Source of the DNA: Gracilariopsis chorda
Lineage: Eukaryota; Rhodophyta; Florideophyceae; Gracilariales; Gracilariaceae
Assembly: GCA_003194525.1 (NCBI GenBank)
Contig: NBIV01000010.1
Span: 186,001-250,000, forward strand
Reading direction: 5' to 3'
Length of the DNA: 64,000 nucleotides
The notes beneath the pieces are model-generated. The model was not told the origin of the DNA. It worked only from the letters and a program-made list of their open reading frames with translations, and searched no databases. How positions within the stretch are numbered: the first letter of the stretch is position 1; the number at the start of each line of letters is the position of its first letter. Below are positions 20,755-30,265 of the stretch, in pieces. Position numbers and translations under genes: made by a program.

Positions 20755-23700
20755 ATGGACATCAAGATCGAAGAATTTCCTTCCGTGGCCCAAACCGGTG
20801 AGGTTGATATCCACGATCCAGTCAAAATGAAGGCCAACGAAGGAGAAGGCAAAGTGGACACTGCAGACTATCATGGATACGAACCGCTATCGCCCAATGA
20901 CTATCCGTATGACGAAGATGTTATGGAGGATTTTACGAAAGGCAAAGATGAAGTTAATCCGAATATGCTTCGAGATAAGTCGCAGTCGTCAAAGACTATA
21001 ATCATCTTCATTTCCATCTTTTCGGTCGCTCTGATTGCGATGCTTGTATGGCAGGTCCTGATTGCGAAATGCCTTGTTACAGAACTGTGTGAGGCGAATG
21101 ACAAAAGCTCTGGTGTTGCCTCTAAGTACCTTTTTAAAACCTTCACGTTCAGAATTCCTACGGCTCTTGTATGGCTTGGTCTACTCGCGGGCACCCTCGG
21201 TATGCTTGTGGCTGTTGTGCTAGCTTTCTTCTCCATTAAGAGCTCGGTGGGGTCTGCACGGATGGTTGAGCTTGCGACGATGCTGAGGAAGGCTTCAAAT
21301 TTATTTCTTGGTTTCCAAGTTCTTGCGTTTTTCTTTCCGTCCGTTCTCTTCTTTGTGCTGTATGGGGTTGCTGTCAACTGGGAAACCGCTGGGTCGTACG
21401 GCATTGGAGCGCTCTTGACCATTGTTGTATGCCTGATATCGAAATCCCTGATCTGCCGCGGAGGTCTTCGTTCGGCGGCTGCGTCGAACCAAGGAGTGTT
21501 TCAAGGGCTTAAGCTTTCTTATCGAATTGCATCAGTGATTTCCCTGGCGATTCTAAGCACAAGCCTGCTTGGGGTATCGTCGGTATACTTAATGTTCAAT
21601 GATATAAGGGCTCTGACAGGATTAGTAGCTGGGACGTCGATAACTACGTTGTTCTTACGCCTGTCTGGGCTTAGTTTCGCCCTGTCACCTGATTTAACGG
21701 AAGAAAACGTAAGAAGGAACAAGGAGTCTCAAGGTAGCTCTTCAACTATTGCAAAATTGGTAGTGTCTAGTGTCCGAAGCTCATGCAATACGGGGACGGA
21801 CTGGTTCGAATCTGTAGCTGCATCCGTCGTTGCGGCCGCAATTTTGGGTTCAAGCCTTCCATTTTTCTATCGCGACTCGTTTGCTATGTGCGTCTACAAT
21901 CATTTGAACATTGATCAGGCATGTGGTCCGTTTGGCTATCCTCAAGCTTTGTCCTACGCAGTATACATCTGCAGAAGTGACAGTCTTTATTTGACCTACC
22001 CGAACTTGAAGACATGGGGATCGAACACGGCTTTCGTTGCGATACCATTTCTTCTGACAGCCGCGGGTCTCGTGGTTTCCATCATATGCACCTTGTCTGT
22101 CAAACTGGACGATTCGCAGCCTAAGAACCGGGAGGCTCGGATCAAGAAATCGCGGCTGGGATTTGCTCAGAATGCTCTTGTCGGATGTGGAGTACTGATC
22201 ATTTGCTATGCTGCAATTTGCTTCGGGATGTTTGGTCCAAACTCTACGTTCCAGAGCCAGAAGGGCCTGAGCGGAAAGACGAATCTGCAGCGCATGGTTT
22301 TGAGCTCGACCAAAGACCGTTGCATCACAAGGTCACTCAATCCTGGGGATTCTGAGGCTCCATTTCCTGTCCCAAGTGGGGGGAAAATGACCACCGATAA
22401 GTATCGCCCGATCGCTGCTTCAGGGCGTGGCTTAGGAGCTGCGTCTTCCACATCATGGAAGCTTTTTTTATGCTGTGTGATTGGCATGATCCTAGGCATT
22501 GTGATGAGCGGAGTTTGTGGGTTGTACTTCACATCAGTGAGCTTTAGGCCAACGATACGCGTACGGAAGGTCTCAAAGTACGGTACAAGCGCAATGGTCC
22601 TTCAAGGGCTGGGAAACGGAGTTCTGTCCAGTGTGGTAGCGGGGATCTTAATTTTCGCTGCAGTCTTGGCTTCGTTTGAGTTGTACGATGCGTACGGAGT
22701 GGGAGTTATGACAGTGGCGTATATAAGCCTGTCCGGCATGTTCAGCGCTCTTGTGACTCTCGGTGTAGTGGGGGACCATGCACACGGCATTGCTCACGTG
22801 TCCTCACTTCATCGAGCACACAGGCATTCAAAACAGGTGAAGCAGATAGCGGCAATTGCCTCGACTGGTGAGCAGTTTTCAGATGGTGCCTCTGTGCTCG
22901 TAAGCATAGTTCTCATTCTCACAACCTTGCAACAGGCTGGCCTCCAGCTTTCGCCAAGAGAGCTTGTAGGCGGACCAGAGCAGCCACCGCTCAGACTCAT
23001 CTCTACGATCGGAATTCCGCTGACAGACTCTCTCATGATCTGTGGGGTGCTGCTAGGAAGCTGCCTGCCCCTGGTGGTCTCTGGAATGTTGTGCCTTGGT
23101 GTTGGCCATGGCTCACAGCTAGTCGGGCGGAAGAGCGACATCGACTCCGTTCAAAGTGCTGGATACACAGCGCTTTTACAAAGCACTCTGCCAACCTTGG
23201 TAACACTGGTTTCTCCCTTTGCAGTGGGGTTCGGATTCGGCCATCGCGCCCTTATTGCTATGTCTTTGGCGTCAGTTGGTGTGAGCTTTGCAGTTGGAAG
23301 CGCTCTGCGGAACATGGGACTATGCATCATGGAAGCCAGACGGAGCGTGGATAGGAAACATAATCAATCCACAAGGAGCGCTGAATCCCTCGCTAGGTCA
23401 TTGACAAACGTTGTCGGACCAGCAATGCGATCCGTTAGCAAGTCAGTAACTGCTGTTTCGCTTGTCTCTGCTCCGATGATGCGTCCAGATAGTAGCCAAA
23501 TATGGGTCGGAGGACTTATCCTCGGTATTGCTGTTCTTTTCGGATGCGCTTTCGCTCATTGGAAGCACGGCCACAATCAACGCATGGTACCCAACTCCGA
23601 CACAACCGAGCCACAGTCTCATGCCCCACCCAAGCGCGTAAGCCCGTTCTTCATGGAGTCACCCACCTTTGATCCGTCTTCCGTGATGCCAGGAAGCCAA

Positions 23701-23895
23701 ATGGCCGAAGCGCTGAAAGCATTTGGCTCGCCGAGAATGCCTGTGAGTCCCCGTGTGCTGCCGGGTTTGTCTCGTAGATCACATCCGGAATTCGTTTCTG
23801 TAGAACTAGAACCACTAGTTTCTCCTCGCGTGGGTAGTCCTTCTGTCACCTCACAAAGCGTACTCCCAGACACCAAGGGGAGATCTATGTCATAA
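20755..23895 (+). CDS. Divergent H+-pyrophosphatase-like membrane protein, probable pseudoenzyme
   Basis: A 1,046-residue polytopic membrane protein (the open frame begins at 20560; ATG 20755, MDIKIEEFPSVAQ, is taken as start because it opens the soluble N-terminus). About 15-16 hydrophobic segments follow the order of membrane-bound pyrophosphatases, which use pyrophosphate to pump H+ or Na+ across vacuolar-type membranes. By-eye anchors are YGVGVMTVAYISLSGMFSAL for YGIAVAALGMLS, VVGDHAHGIAHV for SDNAGGIAEM, IASTGEQFSDGASVLVS for AAGNTTAAIGKGFAIGS, and GVLLGSCLPLVVSGM for GLIVGAMLPYWFSAM. The catalytic blocks are degraded: DVGADLVGKVE reads DLTEENVRRNK (residue about 305), DNVGDNVGD has no Asp (about 340), and GDTIGDPLKD is lost (about 885). 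The usual length is about 750-800; the extra parts are an acidic N-terminus, longer loops and a C-tail with many Ser-Pro sites, possibly phosphorylated. The frame has no stops, so it is probably expressed. Family call fairly sure; loss of activity inferred. Confidence 0.72.
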   Translation: MDIKIEEFPSVAQTGEVDIHDPVKMKANEGEGKVDTADYHGYEPLSPNDYPYDEDVMEDFTKGKDEVNPNMLRDKSQSSKTIIIFISIFSVALIAMLVWQVLIAKCLVTELCEANDKSSGVASKYLFKTFTFRIPTALVWLGLLAGTLGMLVAVVLAFFSIKSSVGSARMVELATMLRKASNLFLGFQVLAFFFPSVLFFVLYGVAVNWETAGSYGIGALLTIVVCLISKSLICRGGLRSAAASNQGVFQGLKLSYRIASVISLAILSTSLLGVSSVYLMFNDIRALTGLVAGTSITTLFLRLSGLSFALSPDLTEENVRRNKESQGSSSTIAKLVVSSVRSSCNTGTDWFESVAASVVAAAILGSSLPFFYRDSFAMCVYNHLNIDQACGPFGYPQALSYAVYICRSDSLYLTYPNLKTWGSNTAFVAIPFLLTAAGLVVSIICTLSVKLDDSQPKNREARIKKSRLGFAQNALVGCGVLIICYAAICFGMFGPNSTFQSQKGLSGKTNLQRMVLSSTKDRCITRSLNPGDSEAPFPVPSGGKMTTDKYRPIAASGRGLGAASSTSWKLFLCCVIGMILGIVMSGVCGLYFTSVSFRPTIRVRKVSKYGTSAMVLQGLGNGVLSSVVAGILIFAAVLASFELYDAYGVGVMTVAYISLSGMFSALVTLGVVGDHAHGIAHVSSLHRAHRHSKQVKQIAAIASTGEQFSDGASVLVSIVLILTTLQQAGLQLSPRELVGGPEQPPLRLISTIGIPLTDSLMICGVLLGSCLPLVVSGMLCLGVGHGSQLVGRKSDIDSVQSAGYTALLQSTLPTLVTLVSPFAVGFGFGHRALIAMSLASVGVSFAVGSALRNMGLCIMEARRSVDRKHNQSTRSAESLARSLTNVVGPAMRSVSKSVTAVSLVSAPMMRPDSSQIWVGGLILGIAVLFGCAFAHWKHGHNQRMVPNSDTTEPQSHAPPKRVSPFFMESPTFDPSSVMPGSQMAEALKAFGSPRMPVSPRVLPGLSRRSHPEFVSVELEPLVSPRVGSPSVTSQSVLPDTKGRSMS

Positions 23896-24152
23896 CTGTT
23901 GGGAATAGTGCTTGAGACTTTTTCTTTCCCTCGAGGCCTTTATGAAAGAGCTGGAGTCGCGTCTCATCTCTAAACATCGATTGGTCTTTGAAGTATCTGA
24001 ACTGACTGCTTGTGTCCCATCATTTCACCCGCGTGTAGAATAGCCTCCGTGGCTCTTCTTGTTTAGGAGTTCAATACACGGGATCTCGATTCATATCCAA
24101 CACTTCCTGTACATGGTATAGTTACCAGTTAGGCAGCAATGTGCATTTTTTC

Positions 24153-25583
24153 TCACGCAACACCAGCACTAGAATTGATACTGCGATAACGTTCTGTTTG
24201 GTATCCGGCCCTCTCTTGCTCAGCGTCATTCATTGACTTCTCTAAACTGGAGCTTCCATTCATTACGCGTGTGCAGTACTTCAATCGAATCCCAACAAAA
24301 TCCGTTATAGCTCCCATCCAAAGAGCTACATGGGAAAACCCAGACCTAATAAACAACATGGATTTACCCTTCGACAAAAGGTATACGTCAACGTAAGTAT
24401 TCATGAAGTCACTCACCTTGCTTGGCGATTGACTTCGTCCGACCCTATTCATATGAACAGCTTGCCAATTACTCTGATACACTTTTGCACTTGGTCTAAG
24501 GCGGTTCACCTCCGTCTTAAATAGCGTCCTGAAGTGGTCCGTATCCGACGAGATGAAGAAGTGGTGCGGGTGCAGCATTCTGCGTTGATCAGCCATCCTG
24601 ACTGCCATTTGGGCCATGCATGTCGCCAATGACTCAGGAGTGAGGCCTTGGTTTTTCAAATTGAAGCGAGCCTCTGTTTCGTTAAAGCCGTACCCAACAC
24701 GAGCATGTACGGATATATATGCTGGCATCTCGTTCCTCCAAAGCAAGTTTTGATCAGGACTGAAGAGTGTGCTCAACGGCCATACTAGGTTATCTGTGTT
24801 TTCCTGACCGGGCAGCAAGGAGCGAAGCTCTGGGGACGGACAGAATAGGGCTTTTAAAATGAAAGGTATCACCTCCTCCCGAGTTGGACTGAAGCCTGAG
24901 CTCTGAGGCAGCTTCTTAGAAATTTCTAGCTGAGGATAAAGGCGAGGTATTATGAGAAACAGTTCCCAATCTAGAACGGTTTGGCTTTCATCCACGAGAG
25001 TCGGAGTATCACTAAGAGCCGTGTCTAGCTTGTCAAAATAAATGCTCTTGCGGAGCCACTGAATATGTTCATAACTGGACAACTCAGGGAAGAGGTAACG
25101 ATCATAAGTGAAGTTGTACCCGTTTGGACTTGTTAGCACCATAGAAAGCGGAAATGGGCGCTCTACATCGATGAAAAACATTCTCTTCGAGATCACGGCA
25201 ATTAGGTAACTATGGAGTAGACCTCGAATGACATCTCCAACTCCGTAGTTTCTCCTCATGCTCCTGTACACCAGCTTTGGAATTGTTTGCGCATGTGTGG
25301 CGTTCTCTTCACAGATATGAAGCTGTTGTCTATGCCAGTCGATGTAGTCGCTTGTTATGGCACGCAGTAACTGGTTCATGTGTTGCTTGTATACTTCAGG
25401 GTTGGGTTTTCCAGAAGCGACCGAGTTGACGGTGACACGCTCAAAATCGAAATATACTGGGGCCGAACGGGCATGGCGTATTCGGACGCGAACGAGGAAC
25501 GGAAAGAACACAAATGCAAGAAGAAAAACGGGCAAACGTCTAAGGATGACACTTACCGAAGGGCGGCGGGAGGCGCGCTTCAT
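24153..25583 (-). CDS. Fucosyltransferase-like type II membrane glycosyltransferase
   Basis: 476 residues. A basic N-tail is followed by a membrane anchor (residues about 15-32) and a lumenal domain, the layout of Golgi transferases. Signature positions of the GT-B fucosyltransferase superfamily (GT23/GT37/GT65/GT68) are visible: GVGDVIRG (114-121), equivalent to the GxGDRxxG loop; SVHARVG (291-297), equivalent to the HxRxGD GDP-fucose contact with the Asp missing; and DVYLLSKGKSMLFIRSGFS (399-417), the D-x-LLS...S.S motif. Several N-glycosylation sequons (NAT, NFT, NET, NGS, NSS) support lumenal exposure. It probably transfers fucose or a related sugar to cell-wall or secreted glycans. The acceptor cannot be told. 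The first ATG is used, just before the anchor. Confidence 0.7.
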   Translation of the reverse strand: MKRASRRPSVSVILRRLPVFLLAFVFFPFLVRVRIRHARSAPVYFDFERVTVNSVASGKPNPEVYKQHMNQLLRAITSDYIDWHRQQLHICEENATHAQTIPKLVYRSMRRNYGVGDVIRGLLHSYLIAVISKRMFFIDVERPFPLSMVLTSPNGYNFTYDRYLFPELSSYEHIQWLRKSIYFDKLDTALSDTPTLVDESQTVLDWELFLIIPRLYPQLEISKKLPQSSGFSPTREEVIPFILKALFCPSPELRSLLPGQENTDNLVWPLSTLFSPDQNLLWRNEMPAYISVHARVGYGFNETEARFNLKNQGLTPESLATCMAQMAVRMADQRRMLHPHHFFISSDTDHFRTLFKTEVNRLRPSAKVYQSNWQAVHMNRVGRSQSPSKVSDFMNTYVDVYLLSKGKSMLFIRSGFSHVALWMGAITDFVGIRLKYCTRVMNGSSSLEKSMNDAEQERAGYQTERYRSINSSAGVA

Positions 25584-27248
25584 AATGGCTTGGAGGTCGC
25601 TTGATGAACCAGAGCTGCAGATGCTTGAAGCAGTAGAAGGCTCTCAAGCGTGTGTACCGGCATACGACAGGACTCCAAGTGACATGCGAGTCTGCAGCAG
25701 AGAGAGAGAGAGAGCATCGTGGTCCGGTGCATGGGAGTCCAACATGGTAATAGTGTTTTTTGTGAAATATGAGCTGGGCATCGTCATCACTACCTCAAGA
25801 ACCCTTTTATAGATACAGTACAAGCCGAGGCAGCAATGCGCGTAAATGCAACCCTGGGGTGAACTTCCCCACTAAGCCTTCACTGAAGTGAGAATGTTTT
25901 TTAAAGCCCTGTTCCGTATTTTTGTTTGTTCTGTGTTTGTTCGTTCTGCAAGCTGTCTCGTAAGCCCAAATCAGAAGATTCGAGCAGTATGAATCATGAA
26001 CTCCAACCCTCAGGGTTAAAGGATTACCGTTTTTCAGAAGGGTTAGCAATCCTAGTGTCTATCCGCCCGGATGTAATGTTGCCAAATGATTATTTTTTGA
26101 AGGTTTTGAACCTTTCATACACGCGTCAGAAACGGTGTTTTTGAATCAAAAGTACGTTTTTGATATCAAAAAAGCCGGTTTTCTGAAGCTCTGTAGTAAA
26201 TTAGCCATATTTCACAAGCACATCTCTATCAACCCATTTGGTTGTCTTAAGTTTCTGCTTCTCACCTAGCATAAACAACAGAAGCTTAGAATTTTTGCTA
26301 TACAAAAACATGTTGCATAACTTATACGGACTACAAAAGGCAAAAAATTCCGATCAAAATAACTAAAATTAAACGTAAAGTTGATTGTTTTGACCTCATA
26401 TGAGGTCAGCGGTCCGATAGACACTAGACTATCTATTCTCTCGAAAGTGATGCAAATATACAGCTATCTGTGATTACACACAAAATCTGCCCTTCCGGAA
26501 GGCCAGAATACAGTATTATCGAATATCTCGGGCAGCGTAATCGCCCTCGCAGCCGGGTGATAATGCATACGTATTGTGTGTCAGAACATGCTGAATGCTA
26601 CTGACCCTTACATGGACCTTGTGATTAGATCTTTACTGCTTCTTCAGATCATTGCGCTGGCATTGCCAACGGTATAGACGGCTATGGGCCATATCATACT
26701 CTGACTTGCAGCACAAGTCGCAATCGTGCAAACGCGAGCACTAATAATGAGGATGGAATTGGGAAGGAAACAATAGCAACGTAGTCAGCAAAAAAGCCTG
26801 ACTCGAACTCGACAAAGCGCGACGGCGGTGGACCAGAAGACGTGAAACGCTCTGATTCAGACCCTCTGATGTGTAGCAATCGTCCACTTTGCTCAACCCC
26901 CCCGTCTTCTGCAGTAACGAAGGATGCTCGCAGCCTCATGCTTTCTCTTCAATTCAGGACCTATGACATCTTCCGTGGTCCTGCTCCTACAACTTGTTGA
27001 AGATCTTCTTTCATTGCTTCATTCACTCCCCAGTTAACGTGGTTGCGCTCTTGTGAAAGGAATAGCCCATCTGTGCATGGAAGCAGAACATCTTCAAAGT
27101 GTGCCAAAACTTACAGAATTGCGTTCAGTCACAGGTATACCTCAGGCTGCATCACAGGGTTCGTAGTTCTTAGGTTGTCTATACTTCTCGGTCATTTCCA
27201 TTTTCATTTCCTTCCATACTCATACACGACGTTGGTAGACCTCTACTC
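25584..27248. other. Intergenic region with a dispersed repeat
   Basis: Upstream of the fucosyltransferase-like gene and downstream of uL22m. Includes an (AG)n run near 25697 and AT-rich stretches (26140-26350). 26596-26890 is one copy of a repeat that recurs at 62640. No gene supported. Confidence 0.5.
26596..26890 (+). repeat. Dispersed repeat, copy 1 (pair with 62640)
   Basis: Shares interrupted similarity with 62640-62906 in the same order and orientation: TTGTGATTAGATCTTTA versus TATGTGATCTCTTTATT, CTGACTTGCAGCACAAGTC (exact), GAATTGGGAAGGAAAC versus GAATTGGGATGGGAAAC, and AATCGTCCA. Translated, both give S/A-DLQHKS-x2-CK-x-E, suggesting that the repeat was once coding. Here stops follow immediately, so it is a remnant. 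Confidence 0.55.
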
Positions 27249-28001
27249 TTATTTGTGTTGACTAGTTGGACTACTGGCGTCTTTGGATGGGTCAGCACCA
27301 TGGTCGTCAGAATTCAACAAGGCCTTAAGACCAGTGATGCGTTCTCTTGTCTTCTTGTAGCTGTCGTCCAAATCGCTCACCCAACTGACCAGTTTGCTAG
27401 AGTGAATGGGATGATTCTCATCATCACGAAGCCCTTTTCCCCGTCTCATATGAAAGTACTTCGTCATCACCCGTGCTTCCCAGAGTTCTTCATCCAACTC
27501 TCTCAGCTTAACAGTAAGGTGCGCATACTTCTTGTGCTCCACACCATAGCGCCCCTTGCCATGCCATGGTCTAATACGGGGAAGGTAACGGCCCTTCCCA
27601 ACGAACGCTTCGTCCACCACTAGCCGATCCTCTCGTAAATTAAAGGCTCGGGCATTCTTCACTGCGGCTTCTATAGTGGCCATTACATACGGTGCAGTCT
27701 TCTTCTTACAGCCTGCAAGTTGGCGACGGGCCTCCTCTATTCTGAGATTTCTCACCAACTTGGCCACAAGATTAAGCTTGTGCGGAGAGGTATTGATCCC
27801 AAGACGGCGTGCTTTCGCTGTACGAATCTCTTCGCCGCGCGGATCTAGTGGCCATTTAGGCTGCGGAACTCGCATGGGAGGGGGATTGCTTTGTTCTTCC
27901 GCGATGTCGAGGAATTCTGGCGAACATCTCTTTGGAGCTGAGGAATGCAATGATCGGTGAATCGATGACCTTAAATGGTTGACAGTGCGAGTAAATAGCA
28001 T
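27249..28001 (-). CDS. Mitochondrial large-subunit ribosomal protein uL22m
   Basis: 250 residues. A basic, Ser/Arg-rich N-terminus (MLFTRTVNHLRSSIHRSLHS) is a likely mitochondrial targeting peptide. The uL22 fold follows: KARRLGINTSPHKLNLVAKL, then VMATIEAAVKNARAFNL, then the family signature VDEAFVGKGRYLPRIRPWHG with GRYGVEHKKYAHLTVKL, the long hairpin that lines the exit tunnel. The C-terminal extension of about 80 residues is common in mitochondrial versions. It acts in the mitochondrial ribosome. It is divergent from ARP4, with 457 bp between start codons. No intron is visible. ATG at 28001 is the first of the frame. Confidence 0.9.
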   Translation of the reverse strand: MLFTRTVNHLRSSIHRSLHSSAPKRCSPEFLDIAEEQSNPPPMRVPQPKWPLDPRGEEIRTAKARRLGINTSPHKLNLVAKLVRNLRIEEARRQLAGCKKKTAPYVMATIEAAVKNARAFNLREDRLVVDEAFVGKGRYLPRIRPWHGKGRYGVEHKKYAHLTVKLRELDEELWEARVMTKYFHMRRGKGLRDDENHPIHSSKLVSWVSDLDDSYKKTRERITGLKALLNSDDHGADPSKDASSPTSQHK

Positions 28002-28458
28002 GATGCGTCAGCGTTGGATAGTGAAGCAGTCGTTTTCGGATTCCTCCTCCCTTTCCTAAAACTTGTAGATAACAAAAGTTCACGCCGGAAGGTAATTCTC
28101 CAAAAAGTCCAATCTATCTACACGAAGATGAATCAAGAATCACTGCGGCAACCCGTCCTACTAATCGTACATCTGTCGGTCGTCATTAAGCGATTCACAC
28201 TTGGTGCGGATCAACCTTTCAAGATCGCAGCAAGACACCTAAGATGGGTGACCCATCCAGCTACTTCGAGAGATGCAGTATCCCTTTGACGGCTACTTCG
28301 GATACTGCACGGATACTCAATACGGCTACCAGCCGTAACAGTGAAGGGTCTTGCATCGCAGCGTTGAAGCTAGGGATCAAAGCACCCACGACAGCACGCA
28401 AGGTCGCATTCCGCCTTTGAGTGTCTTCCGTATCACCTACATCACATCCCCTTTCGGA
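28002..28458. promoter_or_regulatory. Shared intergenic region of the uL22m/ARP4 divergent pair
   Basis: 457 bp separate the two start codons, so promoters for both genes must lie here (inference from arrangement). No TATA box of canonical form or known operator was identified. Confidence 0.45.
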
Positions 28459-29811
28459 ATGTATCAGGTCGAAGGAACGGTTCCTAGCCTCGTCGTCGAT
28501 GTTGGCTCCCACACCGTCAAGGCCGGCACTGCCGGCGAAGACCTCCCTCATGTTCTTATTCCATCTGCACTTGCGTGTGAGCACGAGTCCGAGCCACTAG
28601 AGAACGAAGCCCTCAAGAAGGCAATCAAATCGCCACGCGCAGGACATAATGCATTAGCGATACGCCGCGACAATGTGGAAATCCAAAGCGCTTTCAGTCC
28701 TGACGGACTGATAGAGAATTGGAACCTCTTTGAAACTCTATTGTCCCATACGCTATACAACGAGCTTCAAGCTCCCACGCGTGAAAACGCGTTGCTCTTC
28801 GGTGAACCAAACCATAATGGGAGAAAGGCGCGAGAAAGAATAGTCGAACTGATTTTCGAGAAGTTCGAAGTGCCCGCGTTGTATTTAGCTCGTTCAGCCG
28901 TGCTCTCTGCATATGCGAATGGTAAGACAACGGGCCTTGTTCTTGACGTAGGGCACTCTGGTACCAGCGCCGTTCCCGTAGAAGACGGTGCTGTTGTTAA
29001 GGGAAAAGCAATTCGAACCGCAATTGGTGGTCGTACACTTAATGCCGCTCTCGATACTCTTCTGGCCAGTGCCAACAAAGCGCTTCGTCCAATTTGGTCG
29101 TACAAGCGAACTATAACACGAATTGATGGCGTTGATGAGGACAATCTCATGCGACAATCTCAAGTTGAAGAACTGCCATTTCCGAAAACTACACGCTCCT
29201 TCTGGGAATTCTCTCGAACGCAGTTGTTGGAGGAGGTGAAGGCCTCCATCTGTGTCGTTCATGAAAATCCCTCCGTAGATCTGAAATCCTTGCCCGTAGT
29301 GCATGATTCATATGAACTTCCTGATGGAAACACAATTGAGATGAACGTGGAACGGTTTTCGGTTGCAGAACAAACCATATTTGGAAGGTTACCACACGTA
29401 ATTATGGAGACTAATACAGATGCACGGTTGTCCTATGTTAATCAATTCGTAAACGGTTCAAGACAGAGCACTGGAAATGAAAAGTCTGATGAATCGATTG
29501 GGCTACATGGACTCGTAGTTGACGCTATAAGAAGGTGTCCGGAAACAATACACCGTGACATGTACGCGGGTGTTTGTCTTACGGGCGGTACTTCGGACAT
29601 GCACGGTTTATTTGAACGGCTTAGTTATGGTTTGCAAGAAACGTACCACAAAGTGCGAGTGCTCGCAGCTACTGGGAGTCACGAACGGAAGTATTGTGCG
29701 TGGACTGGTGGAAGCATCCTTGCTACGTTTTCAGAGTTCCAGAAAATGTGGTTTTCGAAAGTTGAGTATGATGAGAACGGGTCTTCGTTTGTACATCGCA
29801 AGTGCCAATGA
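28459..29811 (+). CDS. ARP4: Actin-related protein 4 (nuclear ARP, NuA4/SWR1/INO80 type)
   Basis: 450 residues. The start MYQVEGTVPSLVVDVGSHTV, the phosphate-1 loop DVGSHTVKAGTAGED and the end WTGGSILATFSEFQKMWFSK followed by DENGSSFVHRKCQ are diagnostic of the ARP4/BAF53 group rather than conventional actin. Phosphate-2 (LVLDVGHSGTSAVPV) and the adenosine loop (CLTGGTSDMHGLFERL) are present. ARP4 binds ATP without known polymerisation and is a core subunit of chromatin remodelling and histone acetyltransferase complexes in the nucleus. The open frame extends 36 codons upstream without an ATG, so ATG 28459 is chosen. It has no introns. An insert of about 20 residues (SRQSTGNEKSDES) lies before the last third. 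Convergent with ARL8. Confidence 0.9.
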   Translation: MYQVEGTVPSLVVDVGSHTVKAGTAGEDLPHVLIPSALACEHESEPLENEALKKAIKSPRAGHNALAIRRDNVEIQSAFSPDGLIENWNLFETLLSHTLYNELQAPTRENALLFGEPNHNGRKARERIVELIFEKFEVPALYLARSAVLSAYANGKTTGLVLDVGHSGTSAVPVEDGAVVKGKAIRTAIGGRTLNAALDTLLASANKALRPIWSYKRTITRIDGVDEDNLMRQSQVEELPFPKTTRSFWEFSRTQLLEEVKASICVVHENPSVDLKSLPVVHDSYELPDGNTIEMNVERFSVAEQTIFGRLPHVIMETNTDARLSYVNQFVNGSRQSTGNEKSDESIGLHGLVVDAIRRCPETIHRDMYAGVCLTGGTSDMHGLFERLSYGLQETYHKVRVLAATGSHERKYCAWTGGSILATFSEFQKMWFSKVEYDENGSSFVHRKCQ

Positions 29812-30265
29812 AGGTTATGGCGAAAGACATGCCTCGAAGGTGGACGTTCGATTAATCTTCGAGAAGCTTAAGCTATGTGGAACTTACAGCAGTTTCTGCT
29901 CCGATTATTCGAACAAGTTGCGTTTAGTAACATACGTTCTGAGGAAGTTAGATCTTTTCTCTATGGTATTCCGTATACGAAGCGCAGACGACCTGGACCG
30001 ATTGCCCAGCTCTCATGATCTCTGCGGCAATGGAAGCAAAGTGAATATAATTTGCGCAACGAAAGAACGCGATAAGACGGCATGGAGATGCAACGAGAGA
30101 GTTGTTCAGAGGGAGGACATTGTGATCCAAACAGCTGCGAGTGTACCTTGATGATCGTGGGAAAGCAGAAGGAAAGGGCTATTCTCAGCACCGATCAGAT
30201 AGGGTAAAACTGTATGTGGCCAGATGTCATAAGGAGTGTGTATGCTATTCGGGGATTCTCTTCAG
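29812..30265. other. Spacer between convergent ARP4 and ARL8
   Basis: 454 bp between two 3' ends. Only frames overlapping the neighbours are open. Expected to hold both polyadenylation regions; no strong AATAAA was seen. Confidence 0.4.

Noticed and set aside
20901-21422. 173-codon minus-strand frame inside the pyrophosphatase-like gene
   Set aside because: Antisense shadow of a long hydrophobic coding region; no independent motif.
28351-28458. Upstream extension of ARP4 from a TTG at 28351
   Set aside because: No ATG in the extension, and MYQVEG at 28459 matches the usual ARP4 start.
29555-30151. 198-codon plus-strand frame overlapping the end of ARP4
   Set aside because: It is the shadow of ARP4 in another frame over its first half and has no motif in the remainder.
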